From assembly GCF_900187615.1 (NCBI RefSeq), contig NZ_FYDO01000013.1, positions 1 through 64,000 of the forward strand: a stretch of DNA of 64,000 bases, written 5' to 3'. Of this stretch, positions 1-8,565 are shown piece by piece (position 1 is the stretch's first letter; every line of letters begins with the position of its first letter). The stretch comes from Pseudomonas sp. Irchel s3f7. Lineage in GTDB: Bacteria > Pseudomonadota > Gammaproteobacteria > Pseudomonadales > Pseudomonadaceae. Made by a program: the position numbers and the translations under genes. Below the pieces are notes generated by a model. The model was not told the origin of the DNA. It made no database searches and worked only from the letters and a program-made list of their open reading frames with translations.

Positions 1-1
1 G

Positions 2-109
2 GGCTGGAGCACAATCTACGTCACAGGCATAAAGCCTAAGGAGCTGCACGGCTTCCAGAACCCTCCCTCGATGATCAGTCGAGAACTATCGCTCCTGATG
101 GAGCGATAG
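2..109 (+). CDS. possible 3' end of an unidentified gene (partial)
   Basis: An open frame runs from the window edge to a TAG at 107-109 (35 codons, ending in SLLMER). It uses codons rare in the rest of the window (CTA, ATA, ACA), and its last codons lie inside a perfect 11-bp hairpin. No family is recognised and there is no start in view, so it may be a chance open frame. The upstream neighbour sequence would settle it. Confidence 0.22.
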   Translation, partial: GWSTIYVTGIKPKELHGFQNPPSMISRELSLLMER

Positions 110-110
110 T
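85..110. terminator. perfect 11-bp inverted repeat, terminator-like
   Basis: actatcgctcc (85-95) and ggagcgatagt (100-110) form an 11-bp stem with a TGAT loop. No T-run follows on the plus strand, so it is not a classical intrinsic terminator. A diverged REP piece (ggagctgccgaaggctgcga) follows immediately at about 121-140. Confidence 0.4.
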
Positions 111-415
111 CGAGATACAAGGAGCTGCCGAAGGCTGCGATCTTGGCGATTTCGTTTTTGTTTAACGGTTATATAAATAATCTTATCAATGCTATTTGGA
201 GATAAGAGAGCCCATTTATGGCTTGCCATTACGCTCGTATCCAATGCATTCGAAGAATATTTTTAATGCCGGTTACGCATACCTGGTCGAGAGGCCCGGA
301 AGCATTGATATAGATCGTAATGATCTAAAAATGTGAATTATTAGTATTTTAGTGTGTGGTTCATATCAGCCTAGTTTCAGCTCCTCAACGCCCGTTGCCC
401 CAAGGAGCTGCACCC
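110..415. other. AT-rich intergenic region upstream of the AtsR-like gene
   Basis: About 300 bases without a credible gene. It starts with a diverged REP piece and is then AT-rich (for example 150-200 and 255-350), which fits a promoter for the binding-protein gene at 416. No clear -35/-10 pair could be assigned by eye. The string gaatatttttaatgcc (about 256-271) resembles gaatacttttaatgca before tonB (about 6075-6090). Confidence 0.5.
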
Positions 416-1429
416 ATGAACCTTCCTTTCAAACGCGTTATCAGCCTTTTCGCCGCACCGGCCCTGGCGGGTTTACTGGCCTTCACGGCCAATGCCGGCG
501 AACTCAAGGAAATCCGCATCGCCGTGCCGGACCTCAGCGCCGGTACCCAGCACAGCGGGGGTGGAGTCGTGGACGTTTTGCGAGATCAACAGATCTTCGA
601 AAAGGCCTTCGCCGAACAGGGCATCAAGATTCAATGGAGCTTCTTCAAAGGCGCGGGACCGGTGATCAACGAGGCGTTCGCCAACGGCCAGGTGGATCTG
701 GCGTACCTCGGTGATCTGGCGGCCATCATCGGCAAGTCCAATGGTCTGGACACCCGGTTGCTCAGTGCGACCGCTCGGGACGTGAAGCACTATCTGGGCG
801 TGGTGCCGGGGTCGGGGATCAAGACCCTGCAAGACCTCAAAGGCAAACGTGTGGCGATTTTTCGTGGCACCGCCAGCCAGCTGTCGTTTGATGCGGCGCT
901 GGCCAGTCAGGGCTTGAGCGAGAAAGACGTGAAAGTCATCAACCTCGATTTCAATGCAGCAGTCGCGGCACTGGCGGCGAAGCAGATCGATGCGTCCTGG
1001 AGCGGTTCGGGCCTGACGGCGCTGCAAGCCAAAGGCCTGGCGGAACTGCCGCTGAACACCAAGGACCTCGGCGGTGCCGGCAGTGTGCAGGCGGTTTTGT
1101 TGGGCACCGGGAAGTTTGTCGATGCACATCCTGAGGTCGTGGCGAAACTGCTCAAGGCTCAACAGCAAGCGGTGGAGTGGCTGACCCAGGACAGCAACAA
1201 GGATGCCTACATTCAGTTGGTCTCGGGATTGGCGAGTTATCCACCGGTCATTCTTTCTCAGGACTTGAAGGATCAGAAACTGAGCGAGGTTTTCCAGTCG
1301 TCGCTCGATCCGGTGTTCCTCGGCAAATTGCAGGATTCGGTGGATTTGGCTTCGCAGCAGAAGTTGATTCGCAAGCCGTTCAAGGTCAGTGATTGGGTGG
1401 CGCCGGAGCTGGCGGCGGCCAAGCTCTGA
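416..1429 (+). CDS. AtsR/SsuA-like sulfonate or sulfate-ester binding protein
   Basis: Periplasmic substrate-binding protein of the aliphatic sulfonate/taurine/nitrate type, 337 residues. An N-terminal signal peptide (basic start, hydrophobic core, cleavage near ANA-GELK) leads into the two-lobed fold (KEIRIAVPDLSAGTQHSG, later DLKGKRVAIFRG). The ATG at 416 is chosen because AAGGAG lies at 402-407 and because the signal peptide begins there; the longer frame from 356 has no ribosome site. No permease or ATPase gene is adjacent, so partners must be encoded elsewhere. A divergent-convergent arrangement with the LysR gene and atsK suggests transport of sulfate esters such as AtsK substrates. The exact ligand is inferred from context only. 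Confidence 0.82.
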   Translation: MNLPFKRVISLFAAPALAGLLAFTANAGELKEIRIAVPDLSAGTQHSGGGVVDVLRDQQIFEKAFAEQGIKIQWSFFKGAGPVINEAFANGQVDLAYLGDLAAIIGKSNGLDTRLLSATARDVKHYLGVVPGSGIKTLQDLKGKRVAIFRGTASQLSFDAALASQGLSEKDVKVINLDFNAAVAALAAKQIDASWSGSGLTALQAKGLAELPLNTKDLGGAGSVQAVLLGTGKFVDAHPEVVAKLLKAQQQAVEWLTQDSNKDAYIQLVSGLASYPPVILSQDLKDQKLSEVFQSSLDPVFLGKLQDSVDLASQQKLIRKPFKVSDWVAPELAAAKL

Positions 1430-1454
1430 ATCTTTAGCGCCCATTCGGCCGCTT

Positions 1455-1545
1455 TCGCTGGCAAGCCAGCTCCCACAGGTGTTTCTGGTGTTCACAAAAT
1501 TTGCGCTCACTGGAGCTCCCTGTAGGAGCTGGCTTGCCAGCGATG
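1455..1545. repeat. REP doublet (GCTGGCAAGCCAGC type)
   Basis: Two inverted REP copies (tcgctggcaagccagctccc at 1455 and its reverse complement near 1521-1543) lie between the convergent binding-protein and LysR genes. Confidence 0.8.
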
Positions 1546-1550
1546 AGGCC

Positions 1551-2471
1551 CTAAACCGCAACAGCCATCTGCTGCCGATCCACCGCCACCAACGTCTCAA
1601 TCATCGCCCGCGCCGCCGGCGACAACCGGAACCCGGAGCGGCTGACGATCCCGCAACGCGCATTCATGCTCTCAATGTTCTGCGGCAGATTGCGCCAGTG
1701 CAGCAACACCAGTGAACCCTGGGCAATGTCCTCGACAAACGCCTCTTCGGTGCCCACGCCAATCGCATTCGATTGCAGCACGATTTTCACCAGTGCCGGG
1801 AAATGCTCGGTCTCGATGCTCGGGGAAAAATCCACCCGCCCACTGAGGTTCGCCAGCAACTTGCGAATGCCCGGCGGGATCATCGTGGCCGCCAGCGGAT
1901 AGTCGAACATGTCGTTGGTCGACAGGCTCTCCTTGGCCAGCAGCGGATGCCCCGGCCGGCAGAAAAACACCCCGCGCTTGGGCGTCAGTGCCTGGGTCTG
2001 GAAGTTCGGGTCGGACTCGAAATGGCGGATGTCGGCGATGAAGAATTCGATCTCCTCGCGGCTTAGGGCACGGCTGAGTTTTTCCCAGTTATCCACCTCA
2101 AAACAGGTGCGCACTTTCGGGTGTGCATTGATGAACTGCGCCACGGCATCCGGTACCAGTTTGACTGCCGGCGCCGGGCCGCAACCGAAGCGCAGTTCGC
2201 CGGCATCGAGCTTGGTCATCTGCGTCACTTCAGCGCTGAGCAGCGCCGCGCCTTGCACCAGGCTGCGGGCGTGTTGCAGCACCATCAAGCCTTCGGGCGT
2301 GGGTCGCAAATCCTTGTTGCCACGGTCCACCAGGACGCAGCCGAATTCGTGTTCAAGCCCTTGAATGGCGCGGCTGAAAGCGGGCTGTGTAATGCCCATG
2401 GCCTCGGCGGCCCGAACAAAACTGCGGTGTTCGTCGAGGGCGATGAAGTAACGCAACTGGCGAAGATCCAT
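1551..2471 (-). CDS. LysR-family regulator, probable sulfate-ester regulator (SftR-like)
   Basis: LysR-type activator of about 306 residues. The N-terminal winged helix-turn-helix is clear (MDLRQLRYFIALDEHRSFVRAAEAMGITQPAFSRAIQGLE), followed by a periplasmic-binding-like effector domain. The start at 2471 gives the standard family N-terminus; an ATG five codons upstream (2486) is also possible. It is transcribed divergently from atsK with about 180 AT-rich bases between them, the usual layout for a LysR regulator and its target. In P. putida S-313 the LysR protein SftR controls sulfate-ester genes; equating this gene with SftR is inference from the neighbouring atsK and TonB receptor. Confidence 0.85.
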   Translation of the reverse strand: MDLRQLRYFIALDEHRSFVRAAEAMGITQPAFSRAIQGLEHEFGCVLVDRGNKDLRPTPEGLMVLQHARSLVQGAALLSAEVTQMTKLDAGELRFGCGPAPAVKLVPDAVAQFINAHPKVRTCFEVDNWEKLSRALSREEIEFFIADIRHFESDPNFQTQALTPKRGVFFCRPGHPLLAKESLSTNDMFDYPLAATMIPPGIRKLLANLSGRVDFSPSIETEHFPALVKIVLQSNAIGVGTEEAFVEDIAQGSLVLLHWRNLPQNIESMNARCGIVSRSGFRLSPAARAMIETLVAVDRQQMAVAV

Positions 2472-2545
2472 ATGCTTTTCCGGCATCCTAAAAATAGCTC
2501 GAAGGCATTTGCGACGAGGGTTGACTGAGGTTTTAAATGCAACCT

Positions 2546-2653
2546 CTTATTCCGTCAACGAAGCATGTAGTTATCTATTAGATCTAAATAGAATATAGAT
2601 AGAGCAGTGTTTCGCGGCCGGTCAACCGCAAGCAGTCCGATGAGGGTCTACCC
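2546..2653. promoter_or_regulatory. divergent LysR/atsK promoter region
   Basis: The AT-rich spacer carries CTTATTCC at 2546-2553, a string that recurs upstream of other sulfur genes in this window, and tctattagatctaaatagaa at about 2574-2593, a partial dyad around AGATCT that could be a LysR site. gaatatagataga at 2591-2603 is repeated at 27597-27609 before the sfnB operon. Binding is inferred, not shown. Confidence 0.35.
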
Positions 2654-3574
2654 ATGAGCAATGCCGCTTTAGCTGTAAAACCCGCTGTTCACGCGCTGGA
2701 AATCCATCCGGTGGCCGGCCGCATCGGCGCCGAAATTCGTGGCGTACACCTGTCGGGCGAACTGGATGCCGCCACGGTAGAAGCCATTCAACAGGCGCTG
2801 CAGCAATACAAAGTGATCTTCTTCCGCGAGCAGACCCAGCTCGACGATCAGCGCCAGGAGGCGTTCGCCCACTTGCTCGGCGAGCCGGTGGCGCATCCGA
2901 CCGTACCGGTGCGTGAAGGCACGCGTTTTCTGCTCGAGTTGGACGGCGCTGAAGGCCAGCGCGCCAGCTCCTGGCACACCGACGTGACCTTCGTCGAGGC
3001 CTACCCGAAAGCGTCGATCCTGCGCTCGGTGGTCGCCCCGGCTTTCGGCGGCGACACCCTGTGGGCCAACACCGCCACCGCCTATGACGGGTTGTCGGCG
3101 GAGCTGCGGGAGCTGGCCGACAAACTGGTCGCCGTGCACAGCAACGAATACGACTACGCGGGGGGCAAGCCAGACGTCTCGGCCGAGAAGCTGGAGCGCT
3201 ATCGCAAGGTCTTCACCTCGACCGTCTACGAGACCGAGCACCCGGTGGTCCGCGTGCACCCGATCAGCGGCGAGAAAAGCCTGTTGCTGGGGCATTTCGT
3301 CAAACGCATCAAGGGTTATTCACAAGCCGATTCGGCGCACCTGTTCGGGCTGCTGCAAAGCCATGTGATCCGCCAGGAAAACATCGTGCGCTGGCGCTGG
3401 CAGGCCGGTGATGTGGCGATCTGGGACAACCGCTCCACCCAGCATTACGCGGTGGATGACTACGGGACCCAGGCGCGCATCGTGCGCCGCGTAACGCTCA
3501 AGGGTGAAGTGGCGGTGGGAGTGAATGGGCAGGTCAGCCAGACCGTGAAAGGGCCGGATATCGGCGGCGTCTGA
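2654..3574 (+). CDS. atsK: alkylsulfatase AtsK (Fe(II)/2-oxoglutarate dioxygenase)
   Basis: TauD/TfdA-family dioxygenase, 306 residues. AtsK oxidatively cleaves medium-chain alkyl sulfate esters to aldehyde and sulfate, using 2-oxoglutarate and O2 with a mononuclear iron. The iron triad is visible as H108 and D110 (WHTDVTF) and H264 (TQHYAVDDY); R275 and R279 are the expected 2-oxoglutarate-binding arginines. These positions match those I recall for P. putida AtsK and the N-terminal segment is full length, so AtsK fits better than TauD, which occurs separately at 37211. A TonB-dependent receptor follows about 118 bases downstream. Confidence 0.88.
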   Translation: MSNAALAVKPAVHALEIHPVAGRIGAEIRGVHLSGELDAATVEAIQQALQQYKVIFFREQTQLDDQRQEAFAHLLGEPVAHPTVPVREGTRFLLELDGAEGQRASSWHTDVTFVEAYPKASILRSVVAPAFGGDTLWANTATAYDGLSAELRELADKLVAVHSNEYDYAGGKPDVSAEKLERYRKVFTSTVYETEHPVVRVHPISGEKSLLLGHFVKRIKGYSQADSAHLFGLLQSHVIRQENIVRWRWQAGDVAIWDNRSTQHYAVDDYGTQARIVRRVTLKGEVAVGVNGQVSQTVKGPDIGGV

Positions 3575-3582
3575 GCTGACGC

Positions 3583-3659
3583 TATCGCCAGCGGGCTGGC
3601 TCCCACAGGGGATTTGTGGCGTACACAAAAACAATGTGGGAGCCAGCCTGGCAAGCAAT
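3583..3659. repeat. REP doublet between atsK and the TonB receptor
   Basis: Inverted copies (atcgccagcgggctggctcc and aatgtgggagccagcctggc) around a short loop. Confidence 0.7.
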
Positions 3660-3691
3660 ACAGAATTTCTTTTGATCGGGAACCCCGCCTT

Positions 3692-6052
3692 ATGAGTCCG
3701 TTGCACTTCGCCTCAACCTCGTCACCCCAACGGCTCAAACGCCTGCCACTCGCACTGTTGCTGGCTGGCAGCGCCAGTTGGACCCAAGGCTACGCAGCCG
3801 ACAGCGCCACCCCTGAAACCACCCCGAAAAAATCCGCCACGGCTGACAGCGCACAACTGGAAACCGTGACGGTCACCACTCGCCGCCGTGAGGAAAGCTC
3901 GCAGGATGTACCAACGCCAATGAGCGTGGTCAGCGGCCAGAATCTGGAAGCCCAGCGGGTCTATCGCATCCAGGATTTGCAGCAACTGGTGCCCAGCGTC
4001 AACGTCGCCTACATGCATGCGCGTCAGTCCAGCGTGTCGATCCGCGGGTTGGGCAATAACCCGGCCAGCGATGGCCTGGAAGGCAGTGTCGGCCTGTACA
4101 TCGACAACGTTTATCTCGGTCGGCCAGGCATGGCCGTGTTCGACCTGATGGACATCGAACAGCTCGAAGTGCTGCGCGGTCCGCAAGGCACTTTGTTCGG
4201 TAAAAACACCACGGCCGGCGTGATCAACATCAGCACCCGCGCACCGACGTTCACCCCGGAGCGCAGCATCGAAACGTCGGTGGGCGAAGACGGCTACTTC
4301 CAGACCAAGGGCACGATTTCCGGCCCGTTGAATGACGAACTGGCGGGACGTTTTTCCGCGTATCGCACCCGCAGCGACGGCGACATCAAGAACGAATACG
4401 ACGGCAACGAGTTGAACGGTGGCTCGCGCGAAGGCTTCCGAGGGCAGTTGCTGTTCAAGCCCAACGAGGCGTTCAACCTGCGTTGGATCGGTGACTACAA
4501 CGAGGAAGATTCCAGTGCTGGCACCCGCGTGTTGTACAACACCGGCCCGACCATCAATGGCACCAACCTTTATCAGGCGCGGGCCAACGCAGCGGGCGCG
4601 ACACTGGTCGATGGCACGCACCGCAAGGTCAACCTGAACAACGAACAGCACGTCACCGTGCATCAGGGCGGCACGTCGGTCGAGGCCAACTGGGCGTTGC
4701 CAAGTGACTTCACCCTGACCTCGATCAGCTCCTATCGCTGGTGGAATTTCACCCCGCGCAATGACGACGGCCTGAACGTATCCGCCTTCTACAACGCCGG
4801 CGTTTCGGTGGAGGATAAGCAGTACTCCCAGGAGTTTCGCCTGGCATCGCCCTCGGGCGGTTTCTTCGACTACGTGGTCGGTGCCTACTACTTCGGCTCC
4901 GACCTGGACAATAAATCCTTCACCTATTACGGACCGCAAGCGGACATCTGGAGCGGCACGCCCAATGGCGCGCTCAACAACATCAACAGTGTCGGCAACG
5001 GGCACATCAAAACCGACAGCTTTGCGCTGTTCGCCCAAGGCACCTGGCATCTCACCGAACGTCTGGATTTCACCGCCGGGGTACGCGGTACCTATGAAGA
5101 GAAAAATGCCTGGGTCACCCGTGATGCACCTGTGGGGGGCGTGGCCGTCGCAGGCGCGGCGGCCGCAGCCAGACGTGGTCGTGCCGGTGTTTACGATTCC
5201 GGCGATCTGAATCAGTACAGCTCCAGCCCTTCGGGTTTGTTGAACCTCAGCTACCGACTCACCGACGACCTGCTGACCTACGCCACGCTGTCCCACGGCG
5301 AGAAATCCGGCGGGGTCAACCTGGCCGTGGGCACGGCGCCGGTGGCCGGTGCGGACTCGTTGCTGATCGGCACCGAGCGCGCCAACAACGCCGAGCTCGG
5401 TTTCAAGAGCACGCTCTGGGACCGTCGCCTGCAACTCAACGCCAACGTGTTCTGGACCCAGGTCAACGGCTACCAGACCAACGCCTACGACGACGCCAAC
5501 CGCGTGCAATACCTGACCAACGCCGGTTCCGTGCGCTCGCGTGGTGTGGAATTCGAAAGCACCCTGATTCCGTTGCGCGGCCTGACGTTGAACTTCAACG
5601 GTTCGTACAACGACGTCAGCTACCTCTCGTACAAGGACGCACCGTGCCCGCCGGAAGTCAGCCTGGCGCCAGGGGCTCCAGCGTCTTGCGATCTCACCGG
5701 GCATCAAGTGGTCGGCGCTTCGAAATGGATCGGCAACGCCAACGGCGAATACAAATGGAACCTGAGCAACGGCTTCGAAGAGTACGTCACCGGCAGTTAC
5801 GCCTTCCGCTCCAAAGCGGTGGGCACGGTGGAGGATTCCGACTACGGGCAGATCCCGAGTTATGCGGTGGTCAACCTGTCCACAGGCCTGCGCGGTGACT
5901 TCAAACAGGGTCAATGGGACGTGTCGCTGTGGCTGAAAAACGCCTTCGACAAAACCTACTACACGACGCTGTGGACGGCTGCCAACGGTGGTTACGAAGG
6001 CCTGCTGGGCACGCCGCGCACGTTGGGTGTGACCGGTCGATACGACTTCTGA
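3692..6052 (+). CDS. TonB-dependent outer-membrane receptor (sulfate-ester locus)
   Basis: Outer-membrane beta-barrel receptor, about 786 residues. It has a signal peptide (RLPLALLLAGSASW, cleavage near GYAAD), a TonB-box-like ETVTVTTRR, a plug domain (QDVPTPMSVVSGQNL, later LRGPQGTLFGKNTTAGVINI) and a barrel ending in a C-terminal Phe (GRYDF). The ATG at 3692 gives a normal signal peptide; the open frame from 3614 would add 26 unlikely residues. P. putida sulfate-ester clusters contain a receptor, SftP, in a similar position, so uptake of a sulfate ester is the likely role. A siderophore receptor of this fold cannot be excluded by sequence alone, but the neighbours argue for sulfur. Confidence 0.85.
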   Translation: MSPLHFASTSSPQRLKRLPLALLLAGSASWTQGYAADSATPETTPKKSATADSAQLETVTVTTRRREESSQDVPTPMSVVSGQNLEAQRVYRIQDLQQLVPSVNVAYMHARQSSVSIRGLGNNPASDGLEGSVGLYIDNVYLGRPGMAVFDLMDIEQLEVLRGPQGTLFGKNTTAGVINISTRAPTFTPERSIETSVGEDGYFQTKGTISGPLNDELAGRFSAYRTRSDGDIKNEYDGNELNGGSREGFRGQLLFKPNEAFNLRWIGDYNEEDSSAGTRVLYNTGPTINGTNLYQARANAAGATLVDGTHRKVNLNNEQHVTVHQGGTSVEANWALPSDFTLTSISSYRWWNFTPRNDDGLNVSAFYNAGVSVEDKQYSQEFRLASPSGGFFDYVVGAYYFGSDLDNKSFTYYGPQADIWSGTPNGALNNINSVGNGHIKTDSFALFAQGTWHLTERLDFTAGVRGTYEEKNAWVTRDAPVGGVAVAGAAAAARRGRAGVYDSGDLNQYSSSPSGLLNLSYRLTDDLLTYATLSHGEKSGGVNLAVGTAPVAGADSLLIGTERANNAELGFKSTLWDRRLQLNANVFWTQVNGYQTNAYDDANRVQYLTNAGSVRSRGVEFESTLIPLRGLTLNFNGSYNDVSYLSYKDAPCPPEVSLAPGAPASCDLTGHQVVGASKWIGNANGEYKWNLSNGFEEYVTGSYAFRSKAVGTVEDSDYGQIPSYAVVNLSTGLRGDFKQGQWDVSLWLKNAFDKTYYTTLWTAANGGYEGLLGTPRTLGVTGRYDF

Positions 6053-6310
6053 CGGCGAAACACCATGCCTTGGAGGAATACTTTTAATGCAGACAAGGCA
6101 TTGGTTTTTCGCCTTCGGGCCAGAGCCCTTGAACGACGGGGGCTGGCGCTGGAACGACATTCTCAATATTCGATATCGATCTAACCATAACTTTAAAGAT
6201 TACTTTAAGAGCTAAGCGATCCGGCCAATGATGGGTTCACCGAGGCGTCGTCGGGGGATGTACAGCACGACGTTTCGGTGATTCGCAAAGAGACCGCAGG
6301 GAGTCAAGCA
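6053..6310. other. spacer between the receptor and tonB
   Basis: No gene seen. The middle is AT-rich (ttcgatatcgatctaacc, then taactttaaagattacttta, about 6169-6208), which suggests a separate promoter for tonB-exbB-exbD. Confidence 0.35.
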
Positions 6311-7120
6311 ATGGGCAATGTTCAGACCGCCGCCAGTGCACACGAAGTGTTGTGGCGCCAGGCACAGGGTGGCGAGTTGGTCGACCTCGGTCGGCCGCAC
6401 CGTGTGCCCCTGGGTCAGTTGCGTTTGCAACGTGCACCGAAGGGAATCCTGAGTCGTCGGGAAACGATCCTGCTGGGCGTGCTGGCGTTGCTGGTGCATG
6501 GCGCGGTGATCTATTGGGTCAATCAGCAGCCGACCCCGGCATTGCCGATCGTGCCGCCGGAAATTCCGCCGATGACCATTGAGTTCTCGCGTCCGGCGCC
6601 GCCCGTGGTCGAGCCACCGCCGCCGCAACCGGTTCAGCCAGTGGTCGAACCGCCGCCACCCGTGCAGGACGAACTGGCCGTAAAACCGCCACCGCCCAAA
6701 CCGGTGCCCAAACCGAAACCTGTTGCCAAACCGATCGCAAAACCGGCCCCGAAAGCCGCAGAGCAACCTCCGGCGCCGCCGCAACCGGCAGCACCCGTTG
6801 CGGCCCCGGCGCCACCGGCTCCGCCCGCACCGGCGCCCGTGACACCGGCCTCCGCGAGCGCGGGCTACCTGAAAAATCCGGCGCCGGAATATCCGTCGCT
6901 GGCCCAGCGTCGCGGTTGGGAAGGCACGGTGTTGCTGCGGGTGCATGTACTGGCCAGCGGTAAACCTGGCGAGATCCAGATTCAGAAAAGCAGCGGCCGC
7001 GATGCCCTCGACGAAGCGGCCTTGAGCGCGGTGAAACGCTGGAGTTTTGTGCCGGCCAAGCAGGGTGATGTTGCTCAGGACGGCTGGGTCAGCGTGCCCA
7101 TCGATTTCAAGATTCATTAA
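6311..7120 (+). CDS. tonB: TonB energy-transducing protein
   Basis: TonB protein of 269 residues. An N-terminal cytoplasmic stretch precedes one membrane segment (about residues 53-70, LLGVLALLVHGAVIYWV) that contains the conserved His of TonB (HGAV). A long Pro/Lys-rich rigid spacer follows (about 75-185), then the C-terminal TonB domain (YPSLAQRRGWEGTVLLRVHV, ending VSVPIDFKIH). The ATG at 6311 is preferred because AGGGAG lies at 6299-6304; an earlier in-frame ATG at 6278 lacks a clear site. It starts a tonB-exbB-exbD operon directly behind a receptor, so the complex probably energises that receptor. Confidence 0.9.
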   Translation: MGNVQTAASAHEVLWRQAQGGELVDLGRPHRVPLGQLRLQRAPKGILSRRETILLGVLALLVHGAVIYWVNQQPTPALPIVPPEIPPMTIEFSRPAPPVVEPPPPQPVQPVVEPPPPVQDELAVKPPPPKPVPKPKPVAKPIAKPAPKAAEQPPAPPQPAAPVAAPAPPAPPAPAPVTPASASAGYLKNPAPEYPSLAQRRGWEGTVLLRVHVLASGKPGEIQIQKSSGRDALDEAALSAVKRWSFVPAKQGDVAQDGWVSVPIDFKIH

Positions 7121-7164
7121 ACCGAAACCAAATTCGCGCGAAACGTTTACACGAGGACTTCACC

Positions 7165-7890
7165 ATGACGTTACTGGCATCTCCACTTGAATCCATCGAA
7201 AGCGCGGTGATCTGGCTGCTGGTGGTTTTTTCCGTCGCGACCTGGGGCTTGGCATTGCTCAAGGGTGTGCAGTTCGGTCGCCTCAAGGCGCAGGATCGCA
7301 GGTTTCATAAACAGTTCTGGGCGGCGTCGAGTCTCGATTCGGCCGCCGAGTTGAGCGAGACCCATCCCGGCGCTGCGGCGCGGGTGGCTCAGGCCGGTTA
7401 TGCCGCGATCCAGGTCGGCGAGGCGCCGCAAGCAGCGGATCTGAGCCAGGCGATCAATCACCAGGACCGTCTGGAGCGAGCGTTGCGTCAGCAGATCGTG
7501 CGTGAGCGCCGGTCACTGGAAACCGGGCTGGCGGTGGTCGCGAGTATTGGCAGTACCTCGCCGTTCATTGGTTTGTTCGGCACGGTGTGGGGAATCATGG
7601 AGGCGTTGAAAGGCATCAGTGCAGCGGGTTCGGCGAGCCTGGAAACGGTGGCCGGACCGATTGGTGCGGCGCTGGTTGCTACGGGCGTAGGGATCGCCGT
7701 CGCAGTGCCCGCAGTGCTGGTTTACAACTACTTTTTACGGCGTCTGAAACTGACGGCGGCGGACCTGGATGACTTTGCCCATGACTTCTACAGCCTGGCG
7801 CAGAAGAGTTCGTTCCGCGTGTTGATTCACCCGACGGCGCACAAGGTTGTGGCCCAGGGCGGCGCGCAGAAAGTGAAGGAGGCGTCCTGA
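7165..7890 (+). CDS. exbB: ExbB proton-channel subunit
   Basis: MotA/TolQ/ExbB-family inner-membrane protein, 241 residues (E. coli ExbB is 244). Three membrane segments are visible: about residues 13-33, 123-150 and 168-192. The conserved segment GTVWGIMEAL and the channel-lining stretch AGPIGAALVATGVGIAVAVP are present. With ExbD it forms the proton channel that drives TonB. It has a GAGG ribosome site and ends two bases before exbD. Confidence 0.92.
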   Translation: MTLLASPLESIESAVIWLLVVFSVATWGLALLKGVQFGRLKAQDRRFHKQFWAASSLDSAAELSETHPGAAARVAQAGYAAIQVGEAPQAADLSQAINHQDRLERALRQQIVRERRSLETGLAVVASIGSTSPFIGLFGTVWGIMEALKGISAAGSASLETVAGPIGAALVATGVGIAVAVPAVLVYNYFLRRLKLTAADLDDFAHDFYSLAQKSSFRVLIHPTAHKVVAQGGAQKVKEAS

Positions 7891-7891
7891 T

Positions 7892-8293
7892 ATGGCCTTC
7901 TCCACGCAAGACAGTGATGAGGTGCTGAGTGAGATCAACGTAACGCCGTTGGTGGATGTGATGCTGGTGCTGCTGGTGGTGTTCATCGTCACCGCGCCGC
8001 TGCTGACCAACGCGATACCGATCAACCTGCCCAAGACCGAGGCGGTGGCACCGGTCGAACAGAAGGATCCGTTGGTGGTGAGCATCGACGGCGCCGGCAA
8101 GCTGTTTATCAACAAGGATGAAATCCAGCCCGACTTGCTGGAGTTCAACCTCCAGGCGGCCAAGGCCAAAGACCCGGACGTGCGCGTGCAATTGCAGGCC
8201 GATGATGGGGTGAATTACGGCGAAGTGGCGCGGGCCATGGCGTCGATCGAGCGGGCAGGGATTACCAAGCTGTCGGTGATTACCGCGCGTTAA
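7892..8293 (+). CDS. exbD: ExbD proton-channel subunit
   Basis: ExbD/TolR protein of 133 residues with one membrane segment near the N-terminus. The essential membrane Asp is D22 (INVTPLVDVMLVLLVVF), equivalent to D25 of E. coli ExbD. The remainder is the periplasmic domain. It is last in the tonB-exbB-exbD operon and is followed by a strong terminator. Confidence 0.92.
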   Translation: MAFSTQDSDEVLSEINVTPLVDVMLVLLVVFIVTAPLLTNAIPINLPKTEAVAPVEQKDPLVVSIDGAGKLFINKDEIQPDLLEFNLQAAKAKDPDVRVQLQADDGVNYGEVARAMASIERAGITKLSVITAR

Positions 8294-8309
8294 CAGAATT
8301 TTGCTTTCC

Positions 8310-8345
8310 GGGGCCGTCTCCTTGGCAGGGTGCGGCCCCTTTTTT
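8310..8345 (+). terminator. intrinsic terminator after exbD
   Basis: ggggccg (8310-8316) and cggcccc (8333-8339) pair across a 16-base loop and are followed by six T residues. Confidence 0.8.
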
Positions 8346-8360
8346 ATGTCCGGCAAACTC

Positions 8361-8449
8361 TGTAGGCGCTGGCTTGCCGGCGCTGGCGTCCTTCCAGCCG
8401 GTAAATTGCTGCCTGACCTACCGCATTCGCTAGCAAGCCAGCTCCTACA
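8361..8449. repeat. REP doublet
   Basis: Inverted copies (tgtaggcgctggcttgccgg and tagcaagccagctcctacaa). Confidence 0.75.
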
Positions 8450-8463
8450 AATCATTAATCTAA

Positions 8464-8500
8464 TATTCCTTTAAGATCTTAATAAATAGCTTCTTATTCC
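8464..8500. promoter_or_regulatory. paired TATTCC sites upstream of the hydrolase gene
   Basis: TATTCC occurs at 8464-8469 and 8495-8500, 31 bases apart, in an AT-rich promoter region. The second lies within agcttcttattcc, whose reverse complement is at 10246-10258 before the orphan metQ. This may be a sulfur-regulator site (CysB is the obvious candidate); inferred only. Confidence 0.35.
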
Positions 8501-8565
8501 TTAACGAATATAACTCTCCTCCCTATACTCGACCGGGAACAGACACGCAGCAGGAGAGCTCCCCC

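Noticed and set aside
3722..6166. 814-codon open frame antisense to the TonB receptor
   Set aside because: It is a GC-driven shadow of the receptor gene; no family features, no ribosome site, and the sense strand has a complete receptor.
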